Below are positions 9,789 to 22,031 of a stretch of 64,000 nucleotides of DNA, piece by piece. Position 1 is the stretch's first letter. Each line of letters begins with the position of its first letter. The stretch comes from Russula earlei (lineage: Eukaryota; Basidiomycota; Agaricomycetes; Russulales; Russulaceae), in the NCBI GenBank assembly GCA_025769875.1, contig JAGFNK010000183.1, positions 1-64,000 of the forward strand, read 5' to 3'. The position numbers were made by a program, and so were the translations under genes. A model generated the notes under the pieces. It ran no database searches and was not told where the DNA came from. It saw only the letters and a program-made list of their open reading frames with translations.

Positions 9789-11470
9789 ATGGCTACAGCC
9801 TGGGACTGGAAGTACAAAGGACTCAGTACACTGACCATAGAAGGATTGGCAGCCCTCAAATGCCCATTTGAGCTGCTCCCTGATCAAGAGAAGAATGTCC
9901 CCAGCATGACCTTATTCAATGATGGCATCGAACTCCTTACAATTTGAACTGACAATGTACCTTGGACAGGCTACTATGTCACTTAAAAAGGTGCCAAGGT
10001 AGCCCTTGGCCATATCTATGGCCTGTGGTTCAAAATCACTAGGCGAGGAGACACCTGGGAAGTGACGTGCATCGCTCGCTCAGCCTTCAGACTCGCACAA
10101 AGTCCCCTTTGAGGAATCAATCTCCCACAGCTGATCAATTCTGGAGAACCCCTCCCTAGCTCTAAGGCCCCAAGCTGCACCCCAACACCCAGACCCATTC
10201 CACCCACCAATGCTCCTATCGAGCTCAAACCAATGACAATGACAAATGTTTTTGTTGCCACCACCAACCCCAAACCTCCATTTCCACAACCTGCATTGAC
10301 CTGAATGGCGCAGATACCTCCCTGCGCCTCCACATTTCAAGGATTCAGAGGGCATGGAAGACGCCCTCTGAGCCCCAACCCCAATCCCAATGACTACGAC
10401 ACACAAGCCCAATGCAACTGCAACACACACAGCTCCAATAACAGAAAACTTGAGGGAATCCCGCCTGACTTCTTCAATGGTGATTGCATGTGGACACATG
10501 CATTTCTGGTCACCTTCAACAGATTCATGTCTATGAACCATGACAGTAAGACTGCCAGAGATCCCATTAAGAAATGCACATATTTTCTCTTGCTTATGAA
10601 AGGGCCAAAGGTCAAAGGGTGGCTCAAAGCTATGGATCAATGGCTCAAGGATGTGCAAGATGATCTGATGAATGTCCCACTCAGACTTATGGCATGGGAA
10701 GCTATGCAGGCAGCAGTTTTCGCTGTGCGTTCACTGATTATGCAGAGCACAAGAAAGCCCAAGACAAACTCAAGGAACTCAAAATGAAAGACAGCCTTCT
10801 TGACAACTATATTTCTGAGTTCCAACTGCTGGTGAGACATGCAGGGCTAGACATTGATGAACCAACAGTCATGTGCCTTTTCATGTGGGGCCTTCCCTAG
10901 AAGCCTGGTCGAATCTTGCCTTGATCTCGAAGACCCAACATCCTTTCAAGATTGGATCATGGCAGCCACAAAAACACCATAGGGTCTGGATGTGCAAATG
11001 CACAATATTATCTGACCATTCCAGTACATGTGGATGCAATTTCAATCAAACTCAGAACAACAAACCCTGGGGTTGACTTGCAAACTCAAACTGGGGCAAC
11101 TGCAGGAACAATCAAGGCAATGCGACACCTGCACAACCACGCCTCCCCCCACATGACCCACACATGATGGATACAAGTGCCAGCGCTGCACGCAAGGCTA
11201 CCACTGAAGCTGAGAAACAGAAACATTAAGAAGAAGGACAATGCTTTCAGTGTTCTCTCCAAGGACATCTGGCCCACAACTGCCCAACAAAGCCAAAGCA
11301 AGACACTACATGTGCATGCACTGCCAATGCCACTACTACCCGAATCTCCAGTTATAGAAGTCATTGAAGAAGATGCTGTCATTAAATTGGCAAAGACAGC
11401 AAAGGCACTTTCTGTGAAACACAGAGAAGCCTTTATCAAAGCCTTGATGGGAGATGAAGAAGATGACTGA
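9789..11470 (+). pseudogene. gag: Gypsy A gag (inactivated)
   Basis: An ATG at 9789 opens a frame that continues to 10787 with four in-frame stops (TGA, TAA, TGA, TGA) and is then carried on in other frames. The N-terminal part has WDWKYKG and the central part the retrotransposon Gag core (IPPDFFNG..., MSMNHDSKTARDP...). After a frameshift near 10700-10735 comes the FTDYAEH...KLKELKMKD helical part (10694-10900). A CCHC zinc knuckle (CFQC...GHLAHNC) lies at 11242-11283. The stops fall where Trp, Arg or Gln codons are expected, as in C-to-T decay. In an intact copy this would be the capsid/nucleocapsid protein. Confidence 0.88.
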
Positions 11471-13376
11471 GAAGGATTTTTCGGATGCTTGAGCATAATG
11501 GTGGTTGCTTGAGCTTTAAATATTGACCCAATGTATAAGTCTCAAAGAAAATCAATATCAGTGATGACTACTATTTACATTGGACCAAACAAAGCTGAAA
11601 CAAAAGCCCTAATAGACAGCAGGGCCACAGAATGCTTCATTTCCCCTAAATTAACAAAGGAACTACGTCTGCAGACTAAGAAACTACCCTTGGCCAGAAA
11701 TGTCAGGAACATTGATGGAACTCTTAACTGTTTAGGAAAAATCACACAAGTGGTGAACCTGGAGTTAAGACTACTAGGACAAAGACATATACACCAATTT
11801 CTGGTCGCAGACATAGGACAAGACAACATGATCCTAGGATACCCATTCCTAGAATTGGTCAATCCAAGAATAAACTGGTCCAAAGGAACAATGATGGGAA
11901 GAGTCACCTTATCAGGAAGACAAGAAACACCAGAATGGATAAAAGCCCTGACTGACTGGGAGGAAGGTGACGAACTATGGTTGCAGACTCAAATACATAA
12001 AACTACCATAGCTCAACAATTAGCCAAATCCCAAATAAAAGACAAACCCCAAACTTGGCAAGAAATGGTCCCCCTCCAATATCATGAATACAGACAGGTT
12101 TTCATGGAACAAGAATCGGAAAGATTCCCCGGACCCAGAAAATGGGACCACACCATCGATCTAAAATTGGATCACCCCAACAACAATCAATTGCAGGGTA
12201 TATCCTCTCTCCCCAAAAGAAAAAGAAGAACAAGGAAAGTTCCTCAAACAAAACTTATGACTTAAATGGATAAGAAGGTCCAATTCACCATATGCCAGCA
12301 GGTTCTTTCTTATAAAAAAGAAAGATGGCAAATTTCGACTGGTACAGGATTATAGAAACCTGAACAAATGGACAATACCCAATGTATACCCATTACCACT
12401 GATCCCCGAACTTATTTATGCCCTAGCAGGAAAAGAATTTTTCACCAAATTCGACATTAGATGGGGCTATAATAACATCTGAATCAAGGAAGGAGATGAA
12501 TGGAAAGCAGCTTTCAAAACCAGCGACAGACTATTTGAACCAACTGTAATGTTCTTTGGGTTAACAAACTCCCCAGCCACATTTCAAACCATGATGGAAT
12601 GACATCTTTCAAGAAGAGCTTGTGTCATGGTAACGAGCCATGTCAGCTCTCAAGCCTGAAGTCAAGTTTGATAGTAAAGTGTGTTCAATAATGGGCTGGT
12701 TCCCATTGTAAAGAGTAAGGATCCCTGCAGCAGTTCAAAGTGTTTTATGCTAAACAGGTTATGGCCAATAGACCCTTCCTAGTATGACTCTGTCATGAAC
12801 CATTCTCCGGAGAGGGCCCTGGAAGGACCTTCCTTATAGGAGGGAAACCCAGCCCCATAGTGTCACCCTGTTCACATGAGGCACAAGGGGTGAGTACGAG
12901 GTGTCCACAATATTGCGCTGTGCATTGTTGTGCGAGCGATTCTCGGCACCAATCGACATACGCAAGCCCCACTTAAATGCAACCCTTTTAGCAACAAAAG
13001 ACAGTATTAGGGCCTTCCCTAAAGGACCCTTGGAACGACCCTAGAAGTTCTACATAGGCACTAACCTAGTATCAAAGGCCCTACAACGTGTTATTAGACC
13101 AACTCTAATAACTATAGAACGGACTATAAGGCAATACTAAGGACCTTAATAGAAGTATTAGGGTCGACTCTAAGGACCCTAATAGAACTATATAAGGGCC
13201 TTATAAGATAACACTATCCCCTAACCAAACTACAAGTCCTCAAATGACCGGCCCTAAACTAACTAACAGGAAATGAATCAGGTGCTCGCACGTGCACTAA
13301 AGCAGTGAACACGTGGACAAGGGAAGCTCTTACTCATCAAAAGGAGCCTTCTTACTCAGCAGCTTACTGAGCATGA

Positions 13377-13390
13377 CTGAGCATGCTCAG
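13377..13390. promoter_or_regulatory. 14-bp palindrome upstream of LTR-C TATA box
   Basis: CTGAGCATGCTCAG is a perfect palindrome about 90 bp upstream of the TATA box. It is preceded by a further half-site, CTTACTGAGCATGA, and followed by TAAG, so the CTTACTGAGCATG arm is inverted around it. It is intact in the copies at 22084-22097 and 27901-27914 and has one change in the copy near 34203. It may bind a dimeric regulator (inference). Confidence 0.5.
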
Positions 13391-13477
13391 TAAGCGTCCT
13401 CCGACTTCTTACTCATCATTCTATTGTGCTTGATAACAAGGTTATGACTTGTTCCCTATTTAGCAGTTCTCTTGTAG

Positions 13478-13485
13478 TATATAAG
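13478..13485 (+). promoter_or_regulatory. TATA box of LTR-C
   Basis: TATATAAG followed by GCGCTCAATAAAG, present at the same place in all four LTR-C solo copies (for example about 34305). Confidence 0.55.
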
Positions 13486-14442
13486 CGCTCAATAAAGTAG
13501 CAGACAGTCCTCAGACTGTCCATTTGTTTACGGCACTCTCTATTCCTGGGATACTCCTTTTAAGGACCGTCCCCTTGTGACTATCCTGGCCTCTTCTCTG
13601 CGTGATTGCCCTTACTCTCACAGTAACGTGGCCTCGCTGGTAACCTGTTACTACTCTGGACTTTACTCTTGCCCACGCCATCTTGGAACGTCTATCGCAC
13701 TCGTCTTCGAGCTTATCCCTCGCTCTTGAACTGGATAGCTTCAACAGTGAGTCTTGCCAGACTCAGTCCATGAGAAGCTAGGGTAAGTTCGTAATGGATA
13801 GACTAGGGCTGGTTCCACTAGCTATATGCATTCAAGTCCATTGTAGACCTTGAACACACAGAGAGAGGAAGGTATGTCTTGAAGGAGGAGAGCTCTTCTC
13901 AGTAGAGTAAAGAGAGACTCTTAGGGGAGGAAGGGAGAGGTGAAGAGTAGATGGTAGATGGTGTGTGTGTGTGAAGAGTTATGAAATGGAGAGGTGGATG
14001 TGGTTTGAGGATTAGGAGTGAGGTGGGTTGCAGGCAAATATGTTTGGACAAGAGTAGGTTGGATTCTACAAGAGACCAAGCTTAGGGCTTTGGTCACAAA
14101 GTACTGAGCTTATATATACAGGAGAAGTGCAGCAGTAGCTGCGCTTTGACTGTGCTACTAGTATTGTAGGAGTCATAATAAGTAGAAGTCATAGAAATGA
14201 GGCCACGAATGAGTCAGAACCAAGTGACTGTGCTGCACAGTAAGTGCACAGCATTGCACAGTCGAACTGTGAAGTAAGTATAAAAGGAAAGAGAACCAAA
14301 CCAAGGGAAAGTAACAGCAATCCAGTGTTACCTGGACGTGTATGGATCACATGATAATACAGAAGGGATCACAAGATGTAAGAGATCACAAGACCAGTAA
14401 GTAAAGGGATGTACGAAGGAAGCAGTCCATAGCAAAGGTAAG

Positions 14443-14952
14443 TGTTGAAGCAGATGGGCGCAGGTTATGATAACAACAATAAGATCCTTAAGATCTATCA
14501 CAAGATATTTCAGTATTGTAAGACAAGACTATAATTCAGTAATACTTATCACAAGATATCAATTAGATGTGAGAGATAAGATAGGAAACAGTAAGTACTC
14601 ACTTCAGCATTGTGTAAGACAAGACTGAAGTGATCTATCGAAATACGACACTCTTAGGTACTCCAGAGCATCTCTAAGTACACTGCAAGTAGCTACCATC
14701 AATAAGAAACAAAGATCATACAAGGATCAGTCGTTATTAGCTACCGATTGTCATTCAATTAACTTATCATTGTAAGTAATGCAGATCTCTGCATATAAGC
14801 TGAGCCAGTCCATGTGATCTGGTGCGTCATGCACCTGAGCTAAGCTGGTGATGCCTGGTCCATGTAACCAATGCGTCAACACATCTGAGCTATGATTACA
14901 TCACAACATCCCAGGGTAGTGGTAACACACCAAATCAATGATAATCTCAACA
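14443..14952 (-). mobile_element. Solo LTR-E (510 bp)
   Basis: Starts TGTTGAAGCAGATG and ends TGATAATCTCAACA; duplication GTAAG on both sides (14438-14442 and 14953-14957). Inserted in the reversed LTR-D. Related to the copy at 17410-17888 by the blocks CACTTCAG...TGTAAGACAAGACTGAAGTGATCT and GCAACATCTGAGCT-like end sequence. Orientation is assigned arbitrarily, because no internal region is available. Confidence 0.9.
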
Positions 14953-17152
14953 GTAAGAAGTAAATGTAAAAGGAAAATGTTGTAACAGCTCACACAAGGA
15001 TGGCTTAAAATCTATATGGACGACATCATCATTGCTACAGAAAATGATGAAGTAAAACATGCACAGAAGGTCAACCATATCCTGTCCAAATTGAGATCAC
15101 ATGACCTCTACCTCAAACCAGAAAGTGCCAGTTCCACAAAAAGAAAGTTGAATAGCTCAGGGTAATCATAGGAGAAGGAAAGATAACTATGGACCCTGTT
15201 AAAGTTAAAGGAATTAAAGATTGGCCAACCTCAACGATGCTAAAGAAAGTCAGAGGGTCCTTAGGATTCTGCAATTTCATACCCAATTTCTCTATGAAAG
15301 CCAGACCATTAAACAACTTAACAAAGAAAAACAAACAATGGGAATTGACAACAAGGAAGAACAGGCCTTCCAAATCCTAAAAGACACATGCATGTCATAT
15401 CCAGTACTTTGTACTCCAGATTGGACAAGACAATTTATCCTAGACACTGACACTTCAGGATTTGCCATAGGAGCAGTTATATCCCAAGAACATGAAGACA
15501 GCCTACACCCAATAGTGTATTATTCCTGAACACTGTTAGACACAGAAAGAAATTATGACGCACACAACAAAGAACTAGCAGCAGTAATTTTTGGATTGAA
15601 AAGTGGATGACCATTCTTTTTAGGAGCCAACAAACTGGTCAGAGTGAGAACAGACCACAAAAACCTCACTTACTTCATAGAACCACAAAAATTAACAGGA
15701 TGACAAGCCAGATGGATGCAATATATGCAAGACTTCAACATCACTATGGAACATGTCCCTGGACATACTCACACAATCGCCAACACACTTTCTCATCACA
15801 AAGACCTTAACAAGGGGGTAGAAGAACAAAAAACTACACTACTCCCACCTGAAATCTTCATGCAAAAGATTTACCTACCAGACAAGCCTGACAAATGACA
15901 AGAAATCCTCAGACAATTTCATGACACGCCCTTTGCAGGACACCCAGGGATAGCCAATACCTGGAATTTAATCAAACAACATTACAAAGGACCCAGACTA
16001 TGACAATAACAATACATCAAAGGATGTGCCAAATGCCAAGAGTCAAAGACCAATATACCAAGAAAGAAAGCCATGACCTTTCCACTCAACACACATGTGG
16101 AACAAGGCCCCTTCCAATATGTGTCAATGGACCTTATCACAGACCTACCCAAATCAGAAGGATTTGACAGCATCCTTACTATTGTCAATCAAGGACGTTC
16201 CAAAGCAACAAAGTTCATCCCATGCAACAGAACGATCAATGGACCAGGTGTCACACATGAGTATTTGAAACACCTTGTGCCCTGGTTTGGAATTCCCAAA
16301 AGAATCATCTCTAACAGAGACCCTCAATTCACATCAAACTTCTCTAAAGCCATGTGCAAGAACCTAGGCATTAAACAAAACATGTCCACCACATTCCACC
16401 CCCAAACCAATGGACAAACAGAAAGAATGAACGCCTGGCTGGAACAATACCTGAGACCCTGGACCACAACTCATCCTCATTCCTGGGCAAAACTACTCCC
16501 TCTAGCTGAATACACACATAATTCTTGGAGACACAAAACATCACATCAATCACCACATGAACTCCTCATGGGATTCAAACCCCAGATCAACATCAACCTT
16601 GAAGACAACAATGTGCCTTCCTCAACCAATCTACTCAAACAATTAAAAGAAGCAAGGGAAGACACACAACAACTTCTAGAACATAAACAACAACCCTTGC
16701 AACCAGACATCCTGGAAATGAAAGAAGGAACCCTAGTATGGCTAGAAGCAAAGAACCTCAAAACAAGAGGAACATGCAAGCTAATGCCCAAAAGATATGG
16801 ACCCTTCCCAATCACCAAAAAGATCTTCAAAGTCACTGACCAACTTCAACCCCCACCATCAATGAAGATACATGGTGTGTTTCACGTCAACTTACTCCTT
16901 CCATATATAGAGACAGAAGAGTATGGAACACCATTTACATGACCACCCCTGATCATTGAAATTGAGGAAGAATATGAAATCAAGGCAATTCTAGACATCA
17001 GAAGATTTGGATGAACATGTAAACTTCAATACCTCGTGCATTGGAAAGGCTACCCAACATCAGATGACTCATGGGTTGACCACCACAACCTAAACACCCC
17101 TGAACTCCTAAAGAAATTTTACTCCACTTCAGCTGGACGACCCAATGCATAA

Positions 17153-17298
17153 AAACCCCAGCCAATAAACACTGATTCTTCACCTCCTCTTCCCTCAGAC
17201 ATCCTACAAACATAACATCCACACTGAACTCTCCTGCTGCTTCCTCTGCCACCCTCATCCCTACTCCCCCTTACTCTCCCACACTTATTAACCTACCA
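17153..17298. other. Spacer between pol and ORF3 of Gypsy A
   Basis: Non-coding, C/T-rich. The pol stop (TAA) is at 17150-17152 and the first ATG of the next frame is at 17299. Confidence 0.5.
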
Positions 17299-17409
17299 AT
17301 GTCTAGAGAACCATCCCTCTCAACAGCCACAACTATCAACATCTGACTGCTCACCTGAAGTGCTGCACAACATGCAGCAATGATTGTACAAGCACGCGAA
17401 CTATGGGAA

Positions 17410-17888
17410 TGTTGAAGATGTGCAGTGTGTGTGATTAGATAGCAGCAGATGATAAGATCGTAGGCAGATCTATCAGACAATAGTTCAGTTTAGTTGATAC
17501 AAAACTGATATAAATAATGTACCTATCAGACAATAGCTACAATGCATTATCAGTACAGAGCAATAAGATATCATAGACTAAGTACTCACTTCAGTTTAGT
17601 TGATACAAAACTGAAGTGATCTGCATGCTTTGTGGCATTCTTAAGTACCTTAGACTGCCACTAAGTGCAGTGCAGCTAACTACCATTATGGATCACTAAG
17701 TATGTCCAAGGATCAGTGGTAACTAGCTACCAATTGTCCAAAATCATCTAATCAATGTCTCTAACATGTGCTGCAGCGTATGAGCTGAAGCTGGTAATGC
17801 CCAGTCTGGGTGATCTGACACATCAACACATCAGAGTTGTGATTGCATCACAACGCACCAGGGGCTCAGGCCAGTGCTGATCTCAACA
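17410..17888 (+). mobile_element. Solo LTR-E (479 bp) in ORF3
   Basis: Starts TGTTGAAGATGTG and ends TGATCTCAACA, with perfect duplication GGGAA (17405-17409 and 17889-17893). Removing it with one duplication keeps the ORF3 frame. Confidence 0.93.
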
Positions 17889-18199
17889 GGGAAGACAACT
17901 CCCTCTCTACCATACTTCGTGCCTTTGGCAACCGCTCCCCCACACTTGGGACTAGCTCTCCCATCAGAACTTGTAGCCCCTCCTATCATGTCTGCTCACC
18001 TTCCCCTGACCCCATTCCTATTCCTCCCTGAACCAACACTCCTACCCTGAGACAAACTGATCACATCATCATCCTCAACAAGAATTTTGCCCTGACAAAC
18101 CTTGTCGAAGATACACCCCCTCCTGCCTACAAAAATCCTCCCCCTACTAACACTAATGTTCAACTAACAGAACTAGAGGAGCTTGGAGAAGGCTGTGAG

Positions 18200-19776
18200 T
18201 AGTGCTGTTCTGGCCCAGCTCGGCCTGAAAGCCCTGGCTTTGGCTCAGCTTGAGGCGGCTCCGGCTTTCTCAAATCCCAGGCCAAGCCAAAGCTGTCAAA
18301 CCTAGCTTGGCTTGGCTTGGCTCGGCTAAGGCCGTGGCTTTTCTATGGAAAATATGAATTGTTTCTTTTCCATACAGGTTGCCAATGGACACTACGATGC
18401 TACTGTAGTGTGCCTGTTTGGGGCATGCAGAGTTCAGGAGGTTTGATCCGAGGGCAGGTATGAACAGGAAGGAACCAAGAGCAAGCAGAGATCATGCCCT
18501 GGATCCGACACTTGATGTCCTAGAGGCGTGGGTAAAGGAGTGCACAAGTTCACATGTGTTCTTGAAGGAGAAGAGGATGATCTTAAGGTGGTCGAGGTTC
18601 CCTCTGGCACACGAGAGAGTTAAAAGGGACATCAAAGCTGTTATTCAAGATTGTAGCTACCAGCCTTAAGTACTGTAGCACAAGGAGAACCAGGTAATCA
18701 AAGGGGGCAGAGGGACATGGAACATGAGATGAAATGAGACAGGAGCAAGTGAGTATGACATCGTGACAGACCGTGAACTAGAACCAATGTGTAAGACAAT
18801 CTACACTAATCAGAACGAGGCAAGTGTTAGCAAAATTGGAGAGTAAGTAAACAAAGGTGGATGGGAATTCTTAGCAGTACAGTATATTAGCCAAGAGCAT
18901 ACCAAAATCCTATTCCTCTGACTCCAAGTCTGCAAGCATGGGGCAGCGCGACGATGACAACTGGGCAAGGCACTGTGGGTAGCGAACCCTCATGTAGAGC
19001 AGTGATGATGATGCAAGTGCATCATGTCCATGCGTGGATGTGTGGCCAGCACAAGGACAATGCTTGAGGGATGAGTATGCTGGAGCCGAGGCGAGTGACA
19101 TCGATGGCAATTGACTTGAGCTGTTGTCGCCGTCTGCTGACATGGGAGTGGGCAACACAAAGGATGACATCGTGAGTGTGAATGCAAGAAGAAGGGAGAG
19201 GGATGAAGGACGATGGAGAGAGGGAGGATGCATGGTGCGCAAGGGGGTGTCATGTGAGTTTCCTGGCCAACGGACTCACTTACCTTACAAGAACAGACCA
19301 TACTTTATCGTCTTTATATCCTCTGGGTACAGCATCCAACAAAGAGCTAGAGAGAGCACTGATTTCTTTGACAAGCTGTTTGACTGTTTCAGGAGTGGAC
19401 ATTGTGGACACAGAAGGGGGAGGAGTGCAAGTTGAACGCAAAATGAGCATTGGGCACATTGAAATATAGACCACCAAGGCTTACATTGTACATGCACTTG
19501 AGCAAAAAGGAAGGTTGAGAGGGAGGCGCAGATACAATGATGAAAAATGACAGGGAACGACAGTGTCCATGCAAACTTGATAAATTAAAGTTCAATGATA
19601 ATGCGTGATTACCCCAAATGATCCGAGCCAGGGCTTGGACAGCCCAGCTCTGGCTTTTCAAATCATAGGCTGGGCCAAAGCCCTTAAAAGCCATCACTTT
19701 GGCCCAGCTTGGCCTGGCCTATTTCAGCTCGGCTTGGCCTGGCTTGCAGCCTGAGGCCGGGCCAAGCACAGCACTA
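18200..19776. mobile_element. Non-autonomous hAT-like DNA transposon
   Basis: 1577 bp with terminal inverted repeats that begin TAGTGCTGT on both ends and continue into GC-rich subterminal sequence with repeated GGCTTGG/GGCCC motifs. The flanking 8-mers GCTGTGAG (18192-18199) and GCTGGGAG (19777-19784) match at 7 of 8, the duplication size of hAT elements. The largest inner frames (for example 18418-18669, 83 residues) show no hAT transposase motif, so it must be mobilised by another element. It interrupts ORF3 of Gypsy A. Confidence 0.85.
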
Positions 19777-20590
19777 GCTGGGAGTAAGGAGACTTGGGAC
19801 TGGACTTGCTGATCTCAGATCCAGGAAATGAAGATGATACCATTCCCCCTCACTTTGTCCTACCTGATCTCACTCATGGCTTCCCCTCTGTCCTGGCCAC
19901 TTACAGCCCAGGATGCCCCACTCACCACATGTTGATCCAAGCATGAGCCAACCCTTACCCATGACCCCTGTACACACAAAAAGATGCCTTCTTATTTAGG
20001 GAAGGCCTTAGACACACCTTGGCAGTGAATGAAGCACTCAGGTTTGAACAAGACCTATCCTTAGAGGCCGAAGTGTGATGCTACAGACTTGCCATCAGAA
20101 AAACACAGCAAATGGCAAATCACCTCATCACCGCCAGAGAAGGTTATCATGACATGATCTGGGAGATCAGAGACTCTGAGGTCAAGCTGGCTAGGGCAAA
20201 CACAAAAGCTTGCATCAAACCCAGAATCCTCTTCAAAAATATGCCATGCCTTACTGATCAAGAGCATAAAGACATGAAAGAAGCCATCCTAGACCCCTGG
20301 TATCAATTCATTCCCCAAGTCTCCAACAAATGTGCCTGGTGTCATGATGGAGGGCATGATACCTTTGAATGTCCCAAGACCGCCATCTGCATCCTCTGCA
20401 ATCACCATGGGCACATGGCAGACCACTGCAGAATGCCACACCTGACAGTGTAAGACCAATAAAATGTGTCAAGTTCCCTGTGACCAACTGCATTTCCACA
20501 CTCATCGTTGTCATTCTACTATTTTCCCCTATGTAACTTAGACATTAACAAGGGGGTGATGTCACAGGACTGGTGCTTTGGACTGGACTG

Positions 20591-21995
20591 TGTCATGAAC
20601 CATTTCCCGGAGAGGGCCCTTGAAGGACCCTTCCTTATGAGAGGAAACCCAGCCTCTATGGTGCCACCCTGTTCACATGGACAAAAGGGGTGAGTAGAGG
20701 TGTCCACAATATTGTGCACGCATTGTCGTGTGAGCAATTCTTGGCACAATCGACATACAGCAAGCCCCACTTAAGGACAACCCTTTTAGTAATAAAGGAC
20801 AGTACTATAGCCTCCCTAAAGACCCTTTAGGATGACCTTAAGTGCCCTGCAATAAGCACTGATACAATACCAAGGACCCTACAACATGTTATTAGACTGA
20901 CTCTAATAACTATAGAACAAACTATACAGCAATACTAAGGACCTTAATAGAAGTATTAGGGTCGACTCTAAGAACCCTAATAGAACTATATAAGGGGCCT
21001 TATAAGACAACACTATTCCCTAAACCAAACTACAAGTCTTCAAATGACCGGCCCTAAACTAACTAACAGAAAGTAAATCAGGTGCTTGCACGTGTACTAA
21101 AAGCAGTAAACACATGGACAGTAAAGGCACTTACGAACGGGGCTCCTTGAACCGCGACCACCACCAGGTCCGGATTTTCCCACGGCAAAGCCGGGGCAAG
21201 GATAGGCAGTGAGGATGACAGTGAGCTCTGCAAGGCCAGAGCCACCCGTCCGAGCCTTCGTAAAACTACGACCCCCTCACCAACTAAACCACCATCCACC
21301 AGGCCGACTGGCCAAACCAATACATAACACAATCACTATGTACATAGCTAGCATGCAATCTGCAATAGAGAAACCCTCCCACATAAGCACACAACCCACT
21401 CCATACAAAACCAACTCCCCAACAACGAACAGACTACACCGACACCGACACTCGCTGTGAACACCCTACCCAACCCCCCCTCTCCCCTCCTCCCAACCGC
21501 CAACTGCCACCACCAGCTCCATGCCACTACAACCACGTGGTAACCACACGTGTCCCCACCCATATGACCATTATGCCTTTCATCAGCGGAACGAAAAGTC
21601 CTTTGACAAGGCCGAACCCACACCATACGTGAAATGAACACCAGGTGGGAGAAGTCCATAAACAAACGACTAACAAATGACAAAATAACTGCGTTAACAA
21701 TAACTTGAGACAAAAACTTCAGAAAACTAGTCGAAAACACCTGGGAAGGGGTCCTACTAAAACAAATGGATCTCCCCCCTGACTGGCTCCAAAATCGTGA
21801 GGTTTTAGTGGGTAGGAGGCTAACCTAGGTACCTGAGTCCCACACTGGCCTACCAGACCGTGCGTAAATGCATTTCCCCTCACACCCGGTCCCCACACCG
21901 GCTTCAGCGCGTTAGATAGGGCTGATCCTTTTTCTCCCACTATCTAACACTTATTCACTGTAATTAATTGCTAATTACGAGAATAAAACGCTCTC

Positions 21996-22031
<36 letters not shown>

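Larger units (their letters stand above)
12791..13759 (+). mobile_element. Solo LTR-C (969 bp)
   Basis: Starts TGTCATGAACCATTCTCCGG and ends CAGTGAGTCTTGCCA, with duplication GACTC on both sides (12786-12790 and 13760-13764). It is inserted into the reversed LTR-D. It contains the family promoter block (palindrome at 13377-13390, TATA box at 13478-13485). It has no internal domain and no gene; the minus-strand open frame near 13511-13744 is a repeat frame. Confidence 0.95.
12623..14987 (-). mobile_element. Solo LTR-D, reverse, inside Gypsy A RT
   Basis: Begins TGTCATGGTAACGAGCC and ends TTTTCC-type end TGTTGTAACA. Without the LTR-C and LTR-E inside it, it is about 876 bp. The flanking 5-mers are GCTTG (12618-12622) and GCTCA (14988-14992). 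Both derive from GCTCG by C-to-T on opposite strands of one CpG. It separates the RT fingers/palm of Gypsy A from the YMDD box; joining across it restores the reading. Confidence 0.9.
11531..17152 (+). pseudogene. pol: Gypsy A pol (inactivated, split by insertions)
   Basis: Coding segments are 11531-12622 and 14988-17152. Protease: the active site reads DSRA instead of DSGA (near 11616). RT: FLIKKKDGKFRLVQDYR and FDIRWGYNNI upstream of the insertion, then the catalytic YMDD box just after it (about 15014-15030). RNase H: LDTDTSGFAIGAV and the DHKNLTYF segment (15440-15790). Integrase: H2C2 finger (15917-16060), then the core, where the second catalytic Asp of the usual SDRGPQF motif is Asn (SNRDPQF, about 16310) while MDLITD and GQTERMN keep the first D and the E. 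A chromodomain lies at the C-terminus (EEEYEI...LQYLVHWKGYP, about 16960-17110). At least eight in-frame stops, mostly TGA. Confidence 0.92.
17299..20453 (+). pseudogene. Gypsy A ORF3: extra zinc-knuckle protein behind pol
   Basis: One reading frame starts at ATG 17299 and, after removing LTR-E and the hAT-like element with their duplications, continues as 17299-17409, 17894-18199 and 19785-20453. Each part is a multiple of three and all are in one phase, giving about 361 codons ending TAA. It carries seven in-frame stops (six TGA, one TAA). The N-terminal third is Ser/Pro-rich. The last third is charged and probably helical, ending with two CCHC knuckles: CAWC...GHDTFEC and CILC...GHMADHC. 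It lies after the chromodomain and before the polypurine tract, where chromoviruses normally carry nothing. The function is unknown. A nucleic-acid-binding, Gag-like accessory protein is the simplest guess. Confidence 0.75.

Noticed and set aside
21828..21850. tRNA gene or tRNA-derived SINE head
   Set aside because: Only a weak B-box-like stretch is seen, with no A box at the right spacing and no cloverleaf.
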